Assembly (NCBI GenBank): GCA_030691545.1
Contig: JAUYEE010000142.1
Coordinates: forward strand, 1 to 34,123
Direction of reading: 5' to 3'
Source of the DNA: a bacterium
GTDB taxonomy: Bacteria > Auribacterota > JABMQX01
DNA length: 34,123 bases
A program made the position numbers and the translations under genes. The notes beneath the pieces are model-generated. The model ran no database searches, was not told where the DNA came from, and saw nothing but the letters and a program-made list of their open reading frames with translations. This document shows positions 29,958 through 34,123 of the stretch, piece after piece (within the stretch, counting starts at the first letter, position 1; each line of letters begins with the position of its first letter).

Positions 29958-30374
29958 TCATGTTCTGTAAGGACTTGGACCTACGGATTTGACCTGCTGG
30001 ACCATATCTCGCATAACCTGCGCGAACTTCGGCCCCTCGGAGGCCGAAACCCACTCCAATCGAAACCTCTCCGGCTCCAGGCCGAAATCCTCCAACAATA
30101 GCCGGATAGCCTCCGCCCTCTTCTCTGCCTTCAGATTCCCGTCAATGTAGTGGCAGTCTCCCGGATGGCAACCGCACATCAGCACGCCATCCGCACCCTT
30201 CGTCAGGGCGTCAATGACCAGGTTGGGATGAACCATCCCCGAGCACATCACCCGGATGATGCGAACGTTCGGCGGGTACTGCAACCGCGAGGTTCCCGCG
30301 AGGTCCGCCCCCGCGTAGGAGCACCAGTTGCAGCAGAACGCGATGACGATAGGTTCAAAACCGTTGTCTCCCAT
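29958..30374 (-). CDS. mvhD: MvhD-like [2Fe-2S] adaptor subunit
   Basis: This 138-residue protein links the Mvh hydrogenase small subunit to HdrA. It begins with the core AFCCNWCSYAGADLAG (C14, C15, C18), then VMCSGMV and MCGCHPGDCHY, the cluster-binding cysteines. The length is normal, unlike the repeat-extended copy at 21335-21862. GAGGAAAC precedes the ATG. It follows the NuoG-HdrA fusion by 7 nt. With mvhA and mvhG nearby, this set forms the H2-oxidising arm. Two different MvhD copies in one operon suggest that each serves its own HdrA. Confidence 0.92.
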   Translation of the reverse strand: MGDNGFEPIVIAFCCNWCSYAGADLAGTSRLQYPPNVRIIRVMCSGMVHPNLVIDALTKGADGVLMCGCHPGDCHYIDGNLKAEKRAEAIRLLLEDFGLEPERFRLEWVSASEGPKFAQVMRDMVQQVKSVGPSPYRT

Positions 30375-30381
30375 AGTTTCC

Positions 30382-33300
30382 TCACTCGATGAGTGCGGCG
30401 TCCACCATGGCGCCGATGTGCTCTATCTTGAAGTTTCGGACGAAGATGCCTTTCTTGGGACAGGTGGCCTGGCAAACGCCACACCCCTTGCACGCAGACG
30501 CGTCTCGTTGGACGGTCTTCTTTATTGCCCCATTCCACATGTATTCAATGAGAGTGAGAGCGTGATATGGGCACGGGTCAATACAGTAGGCGCACCCGTC
30601 ACAGTTGGCGTCCACGACCTCGGAGATGGTCGCCTCCAGTTCGATTTCCTCCTTTGACAGGATCGTCGCCGCGCGGGCGGCTGTTCCTTGCGCCTGGGAA
30701 ATGCTTTCGCTCAGTTCCTTTGGAGAGTGGGCTAAGCCGCAAAGAAAAACCCCGTCGGTGGCGAAGTCCAGAGGTCTCAACTTCATGTGCGCCTCGAGGA
30801 AGAAGTGGTCTCGGTTCAGAGGGACCTTGAGCATCTTCGCGAGGTCCTCAGCGCTTTCCCTGTGAACGATCGCGGGGGCCAGCACGACCAGGTCTGAGGC
30901 GATGGAGAGCCAACCGTTCAGAATCGGGTCGAAAACACGGACGGACAGTTTTGCCTCGCCCTTCGACACATCCGGCGGCTGGTCATCCGGATACCGTATG
31001 AACTTGACGCCGGCTTCCCTCGCCAGGCGATAGTAAAGCTCGGCCATGCCGTATGTCCGCATATCTCTGTGCAGAACGTACACGTTCGCCTTCGGGTGAC
31101 GGCGCTTGATTTCGATGGCGTTCTTGACGGCTTGCTGGCAGCAAATTCGGCTGCAATAGGGACGGTCCCCGCCGCGAGACTCCACGCACTGAACCATGAC
31201 AATCGTGCCGCCCTCGATTTCGCCGGAAGCAAGCTTCTCCTCGAGCTCCAATTGCGTGACGACTCGAGCATCCTCTCCGTAGAGGTATCCCAGCTCGGGG
31301 AGAGGTCGGGCGCCGATTGCCACGATGACGATGCCGTGCTCGATCTCCCTCTTCTCGCCCTGGAGATCAAGAGTCGTCGTGAAATCGCCGACCGAGCCTT
31401 CGATACTCTTAATCCGCGCCCCGAGGAAGACATGGATACGAGGATGGCTGACGACCTTCTCGACCAACTCGCGGAGGATGTCCCGCGGCTTTTCACCGGT
31501 GGGAAGGAAGCGCACTCTCGCAAAATTGCCGCCGAGTTGGTTTTCTCTTTCGACGAGGTTCACCTCGAAGCCCTGTTCCGCGAGGTTGAGGGCTGCGGTC
31601 ATACCGCTCATCCCGCCGCCAACGATCAGAGCCGCATGATTCACCGGGATGGACGACTTCTGAAGCGGCTCAATGAGGACAGCCTTCGCAACAGCCATGC
31701 GAACGAGGGCCCTTGATTTTCGCGTCGCCTTTTCCGGCTCGTGCATGTGAACCCACGAACACTGGTCGCGGATGTTGGCCATCTCGAAAAGGTAAGGATT
31801 GAGTCCGGCCTCGCGAATCGTGTTGCGGAACAAAGGCTCATGTGTCCGCGGAGAGCACGACGCGACGATCACGCGGTTCAAGTTGTGCTCTCGTATAAGC
31901 GCTTTGATGCGCTGCTGGGTGTCATTGGAACACGTGTAAAGGTTGTTCTCGGCATGGACGACATTGGGGAGGGTCCGGGCGTACTCCGCCACACTGGGGA
32001 CATTCACCACCCCCGCGATGTTGGTTCCGCAGTGACACACGAAGACGCCAATGCGCGGCTCCTGCCCGCTGACGTCCGTCTCCGGGGGGAACTCCCGGCG
32101 CTCGATCAACGAACCGCGCACATCGGATAAGAGAGCCATCGCTTGGGCCGCGGCGCCGCTCGCTTGAGCGACGGTTTCGGGGATGTCCTTCGGGCCGGTG
32201 AAGGGACCGCAGACGTAAACCCCCTCCCGGGCGACGCTCGTCGGGTGAGAGGTGGCGGTCTGGCAGAAGCCAAATTCGTTCAGGGGAAGACCGAACAACC
32301 TCGCGATCTCCTCGGCGCCCTTTGGCGGTTTTACGCCGGTGGAGAGGACGACCATATCGTATTCCTGCACACCCCTCTTGCCGTTCTCCGTGACAAAGCA
32401 CACCTCGAGGTTTTTCGTCTCGTAGATTTCCCGGAGACCGGAAGGTCGGCACTTGATGTATCCAACGCCAGCTTCTTTCGCGCGGGCGTAGTAATCGTCA
32501 TATCCTTTGCCGAACGCCCTCAAATCAATGTAATAGATGTCGCATTCGAGTCCGGGCGAATGCTCCTTGGAGATGATTGCCTCTTTCGTTGCGTACATAC
32601 AGCAGATCGAGGAGCAGAAAGAGCAGTTCTCATCCTCCTGCCGGGAGCCAAAACACTGGAGGAAGGCGATTCTCTTCGGCGGCTGATTATCAGAAGGACG
32701 GAGCATGTGGCCCATGTGAGGTCCGGTGGCGCTCAACAGTCGCTCGAACTCGAGAGCCGCTACCACGTTGGCGAACTGGGAGTACCCGTACTCGGGTTTC
32801 AGGTCGGGATCAAACCGCTCATAGCCGGGGGCGACAATCACGGCGCCGACATCGAATTCCTCGATGGTTTCCTGCTGCTCGTAGTCTATCGCTTCGGCTT
32901 CGCAGAATTCCGCGCAGACCTCGCAGGCCCCCGTCAGCAGGTGCACGCAATGCTGCCGGTCAATGAGCGCGCGATTGGGGACGGCCTGCGGGTAAGGAAT
33001 GTAGATGGATGGACGCGGGATTAGTCTCTCGTTGTACTCATCGGGAATGGGTGTCGGCTCGCGGGTAGCGACGTCTGTCAGCACGATCTTGCCGGTGGGG
33101 CAAACAAAATCGCAGGCCCCGCAAATCTGGCAGAGTTCCGTAGGCTTCCCGAAGGGAGAGGAGACTTCTCGCTCCGACCCTCGGCGAACGAAGGTTATCG
33201 CCCCCCGACCCATGCGGTCCTCGCACATCCGCACACACTTCCCGCAAAGGATACAATCGTAGTCCTTTTTCGGGAACCGCGTTTCCGTCACGCCATTCTC

Positions 33301-33621
33301 CGCTGCCAATGTGCGGACCGCTTCTGCGTCAGGGCATCGGGCTAAAAGGATTTCGAGCATGAGCTTTCGGTCTTTCCGGACTCGCTCGCTGTTGGTGCTG
33401 ACGACAAGCCCCTCTTGAGCCGGATAGGTGCACGAAGCCTGCACCATGGAGCCGCTGCCGCGCGCGATTTCGACCAGACAAACGCGACACGACCCGTACG
33501 GCCTGAGAGCCTTGTGGTAGCAGAGGGTGGGGATTTTGATCCCGGCTTTCTGAGCAGCCTCGAGGATCGTTCTCCCGTCCTCCACTTCGACTTTCTGTCC
33601 GTCAATAGTCAGGCTGATCAC
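30382..33621 (-). CDS. hdrA: NuoG-like N-terminus fused to tandem HdrA
   Basis: This 1079-residue fusion starts with a NuoG/HydA-type [2Fe-2S] domain (residues 1-75, Cys in CYHKALRPYGSCRVC and ASCTYPA) and two [4Fe-4S] motifs, CILCGKC near 121 and CQICGAC near 164. It then runs into an HdrA half that lacks its first GxGxxG FAD loop but keeps CFGSRQ...CSSICC. A complete second HdrA half has GGGMSG near 664, CVESRG...YCSRICC and two C-terminal ferredoxin motifs near 1005 and 1043. The GTG at 33621 is preferred because GAGAAGG lies 7 nt before it and it overlaps the ATPase stop (GTGA). The fusion suggests a bifurcating hub that also accepts electrons from a diaphorase-like partner. Confidence 0.9.
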   Translation of the reverse strand: MISLTIDGQKVEVEDGRTILEAAQKAGIKIPTLCYHKALRPYGSCRVCLVEIARGSGSMVQASCTYPAQEGLVVSTNSERVRKDRKLMLEILLARCPDAEAVRTLAAENGVTETRFPKKDYDCILCGKCVRMCEDRMGRGAITFVRRGSEREVSSPFGKPTELCQICGACDFVCPTGKIVLTDVATREPTPIPDEYNERLIPRPSIYIPYPQAVPNRALIDRQHCVHLLTGACEVCAEFCEAEAIDYEQQETIEEFDVGAVIVAPGYERFDPDLKPEYGYSQFANVVAALEFERLLSATGPHMGHMLRPSDNQPPKRIAFLQCFGSRQEDENCSFCSSICCMYATKEAIISKEHSPGLECDIYYIDLRAFGKGYDDYYARAKEAGVGYIKCRPSGLREIYETKNLEVCFVTENGKRGVQEYDMVVLSTGVKPPKGAEEIARLFGLPLNEFGFCQTATSHPTSVAREGVYVCGPFTGPKDIPETVAQASGAAAQAMALLSDVRGSLIERREFPPETDVSGQEPRIGVFVCHCGTNIAGVVNVPSVAEYARTLPNVVHAENNLYTCSNDTQQRIKALIREHNLNRVIVASCSPRTHEPLFRNTIREAGLNPYLFEMANIRDQCSWVHMHEPEKATRKSRALVRMAVAKAVLIEPLQKSSIPVNHAALIVGGGMSGMTAALNLAEQGFEVNLVERENQLGGNFARVRFLPTGEKPRDILRELVEKVVSHPRIHVFLGARIKSIEGSVGDFTTTLDLQGEKREIEHGIVIVAIGARPLPELGYLYGEDARVVTQLELEEKLASGEIEGGTIVMVQCVESRGGDRPYCSRICCQQAVKNAIEIKRRHPKANVYVLHRDMRTYGMAELYYRLAREAGVKFIRYPDDQPPDVSKGEAKLSVRVFDPILNGWLSIASDLVVLAPAIVHRESAEDLAKMLKVPLNRDHFFLEAHMKLRPLDFATDGVFLCGLAHSPKELSESISQAQGTAARAATILSKEEIELEATISEVVDANCDGCAYCIDPCPYHALTLIEYMWNGAIKKTVQRDASACKGCGVCQATCPKKGIFVRNFKIEHIGAMVDAALIE

Positions 33622-34123
33622 GGCCACACCTTCTCAACGTGAGGAATTTCCGCCCCCTTGTTGTCGAAAGTCTCCCTGCTTTTGAGTTCCTCGGTGTCCA
33701 GGGAAAACCGCGTGCATCCTTTGCAGTACGTGTACGTGAAGCGGACACGGGGATTTCCAGCGATCAATGCGCTGAGAGTCTCTGCCATGTTGCCCAACGG
33801 CTTACGGTCAATGTGGTCCGCTCGGAAGGTCGCCTTGACGAGTGTCCCTCGTCCCCTCGCGGAAGACACCTTGAGCTTGCCCTCGGACTCGCTCGCCGCC
33901 TGAGACAGAAGGGATAATCCAAGCCCGACCTTCTTCCCTTTCTTCGTCGAATAAAAAGGATCGGCGGCTTTTTTCAACTCTTCATGGCTCATGCCTTTGC
34001 CGTCGTCTTCGATTTCGATTGTAAGAAGGTTGCTTTCCACATCCTCCGTGACGCGGATATCCACCCGCCTGGCTCCTGCGACCACAGCATTTTCAGCGAT
34101 ATCGAGAACGTGCAGCGAAAGGT
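33618..34123 (-). CDS. GHKL ATPase-domain protein of the type linked to Hnd/Nuo-like hydrogenase operons, partial
   Basis: The frame is open to the right edge. The visible 168 codons begin LSLHVLDIAENAVVAGA, which includes the N-box asparagine of GHKL ATPases. IEDDGKGM (G1 box) and KKGKKVGLGLSLL (G2 box) follow. The last third (FTYTYCKGCTRFSLDTEELKS) resembles the C-terminal tail of small ATPase proteins beside NADP-reducing hydrogenase and NuoE/NuoF-like genes. No HisKA domain is visible. The GTG at 34085 is internal. The true start lies beyond the window, as probably do further NuoE/NuoF-like genes. It is coupled to the NuoG-HdrA gene by a GTGA overlap. Its function there is unknown. Confidence 0.8.
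   Translation of the reverse strand, partial: LSLHVLDIAENAVVAGARRVDIRVTEDVESNLLTIEIEDDGKGMSHEELKKAADPFYSTKKGKKVGLGLSLLSQAASESEGKLKVSSARGRGTLVKATFRADHIDRKPLGNMAETLSALIAGNPRVRFTYTYCKGCTRFSLDTEELKSRETFDNKGAEIPHVEKVWP

Overview
The window carries 25 protein-coding genes or gene parts, most on the minus strand, from a GC-rich anaerobic bacterium. Markers are a large H2-linked electron-bifurcation locus of the Hdr/Mvh/Flx type, a cytoplasmic multi-PAS hybrid kinase, a Tat-exported Gfo/Idh/MocA oxidoreductase, a malectin-domain lipoprotein and a nucleoside-permease-like MFS transporter. Intergenic gaps hold many short repeats (GCAGGCGNNNCGCCTGC palindromes, GGATTNCGGATT tracts, GGACGCAGATGGACGCAG, ACCACGAAGGGCACGAAGAACAC). 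From memory, this mix is common in uncultivated Planctomycetota, Hydrogenedentota, Omnitrophota or Sumerlaeota genomes. The phylum cannot be fixed from sequence alone, and no rRNA or tRNA was seen.

Layout. (1) 1-3518: a redox and metalloid module on the minus strand, with an ArsR-type regulator, an ArsP/UPF0718-type permease, a membrane-anchored SurA-N-like/thioredoxin fusion and a CcdA truncated at the left edge. Two near-identical inverted repeats lie upstream of arsR and of the permease. (2) 3741-8036: a carbohydrate-acid operon, GH4 glycosidase then DUF1537 kinase, PdxA-like dehydrogenase and class II aldolase/decarboxylase. (3) 8150-9381, plus strand: a DUF362 protein with a two-cluster ferredoxin tail behind an extended -10 promoter. 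(4) 9483-12898: Gfo/Idh/MocA oxidoreductase, MFS transporter and malectin lipoprotein, behind a consensus sigma-70 promoter and a leader of about 490 nt. (5) 13573-17384: a 1176-residue hybrid histidine kinase whose leader holds a structured RNA candidate ending in an intrinsic terminator. (6) 17808-18232: a hicBA toxin-antitoxin pair on the plus strand.

(7) 18339-34123: the main feature, an apparent 14-gene minus-strand operon entering from the right edge. In order of transcription it encodes a GHKL ATPase-like protein (partial), a NuoG-like/HdrA fusion, MvhD, a 69-residue protein, [NiFe]-hydrogenase small and large subunits, a hydrogenase maturation protease, HdrC, an FrhB/FdhB-like flavo-iron-sulfur protein, a tandem HdrA, a second MvhD, two related two-cluster iron-sulfur proteins (FlxC/FlxB-like) and an FlxA/sulfhydrogenase-gamma-like NAD(P)H:flavin subunit. 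No HdrB is encoded here. Instead the FrhB-like gene stands between hdrC and hdrA. The predicted job is to link H2, NAD(P)H, ferredoxin and perhaps a further acceptor through two HdrA bifurcation hubs. This is inferred from domains and gene order.
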